Shown here piece by piece: positions 5,053 to 5,196 of a stretch of 5,196 nt of DNA. The notes under the pieces are model-generated. The model had not been told where the DNA came from and ran no database searches. It worked only from the letters and a program-made list of their open reading frames with translations. This DNA is from a bacterium. GTDB lineage: Bacteria; Patescibacteria; JAEDAM01; Absconditabacterales; Absconditicoccaceae. Position 1 is the stretch's first letter. Each line of letters begins with the position of its first letter. The stretch spans positions 1-5,196 of the forward strand of contig JAUMYK010000048.1 in assembly GCA_030528665.1 (NCBI GenBank), in the 5' to 3' direction. Both the position numbers and the translations under genes were made by a program.

Positions 5053-5196
5053 CTCCCAGCACCAGCAAGCTCCGTAGGCTTATCCTAAAGCAAGGCTAAA
5101 CTCCAGCGAACGACCTCGGAGCCCACGAAGTGGGAGGGAGTGAGCTTCCGTAGGTAATTCGTAATAAACAAGTTTACGGACTTGCCTTGCTGGGAG
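5053..5196. repeat. Imperfect inverted-repeat element at the window edge
   Basis: CTCCCAGC (5053-5060) is the exact inverse of GCTGGGAG (5189-5196). The match continues imperfectly inward (GCAAGCTCCGTAGGCTT against GCAAGTCCGTAAACTT in the inverse sense). The interior is richer in GC than its surroundings and holds a perfect small hairpin, CCCAC-GAA-GTGGG (5122-5134), within a region that can pair CGGAGC with GCTTCCG. There is no coding frame of note. It looks like an extragenic palindromic repeat or MITE-like element, or a structured RNA. It ends exactly at the window edge, so its true right boundary is unknown. Confidence 0.55.

Noticed and set aside
4862..5077. 71-codon plus-strand frame starting with TTG
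   Set aside because: No ribosome-binding site or recognisable motif, low-complexity Pro/Gln end, and it runs into the inverted-repeat element.

Overview
Nearly everything in this window is encoded on the minus strand of an AT-rich bacterial genome in which UGA is a sense codon for glycine (genetic code 25). That code is known from the candidate phyla Absconditabacteria (SR1) and Gracilibacteria (BD1-5), so the source is most likely one of these small, host-dependent CPR/Patescibacteria. The code is inferred from the sequence. In-frame TGA falls where known families have glycine: before the VPAVVYG motif of ribosomal protein L25, in the E-D-T-G and K-P-G motifs of an RdgB/HAM1 nucleotidase, beside the active-site histidine of a C39-like peptidase, and in a GIY-YIG domain. 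All ten complete genes end in TAA or TAG and none ends in TGA. Read with the standard code, rdgB disappears and rplY and the peptidase are cut short.

Layout, right to left in the direction of transcription. Bases 4764-5196 carry no supportable gene. They hold an imperfect inverted-repeat element at the window edge (5053-5196), a weak hairpin region and a promoter for the ribosomal cluster. The cluster runs rpsL (S12), rpsG (S7), two small basic genes of unknown function, rplS (L19), rplY (L25) and rpmB (L28). Three of its intergenic gaps are exactly 27 bp, and good Shine-Dalgarno sequences are mostly absent. A promoter then precedes an intact tRNA-Lys(UUU).

Directly after the tRNA comes a compact unit: a 71-codon GIY-YIG nuclease gene followed by a second, 5'-truncated copy of the tRNA. 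This copy starts in the D arm. Its 3' end and flank are identical to the intact copy over 58 bp, but its anticodon arm is a different sequence, a perfect hairpin. The arrangement looks like a minimal homing element inserted into a tRNA gene that carries a replacement tRNA 3' half. It is the most unusual object in the window.

The left third has its own promoter and encodes a 48-codon ORF overlapping a terminator-like hairpin, then a papain-like (C39-type) cysteine peptidase, then rdgB, which runs off the left edge. Translation (ribosomal proteins, tRNA) dominates the right side. The left side is accessory or housekeeping: nucleotide-pool cleaning and a cysteine protease of unknown target.
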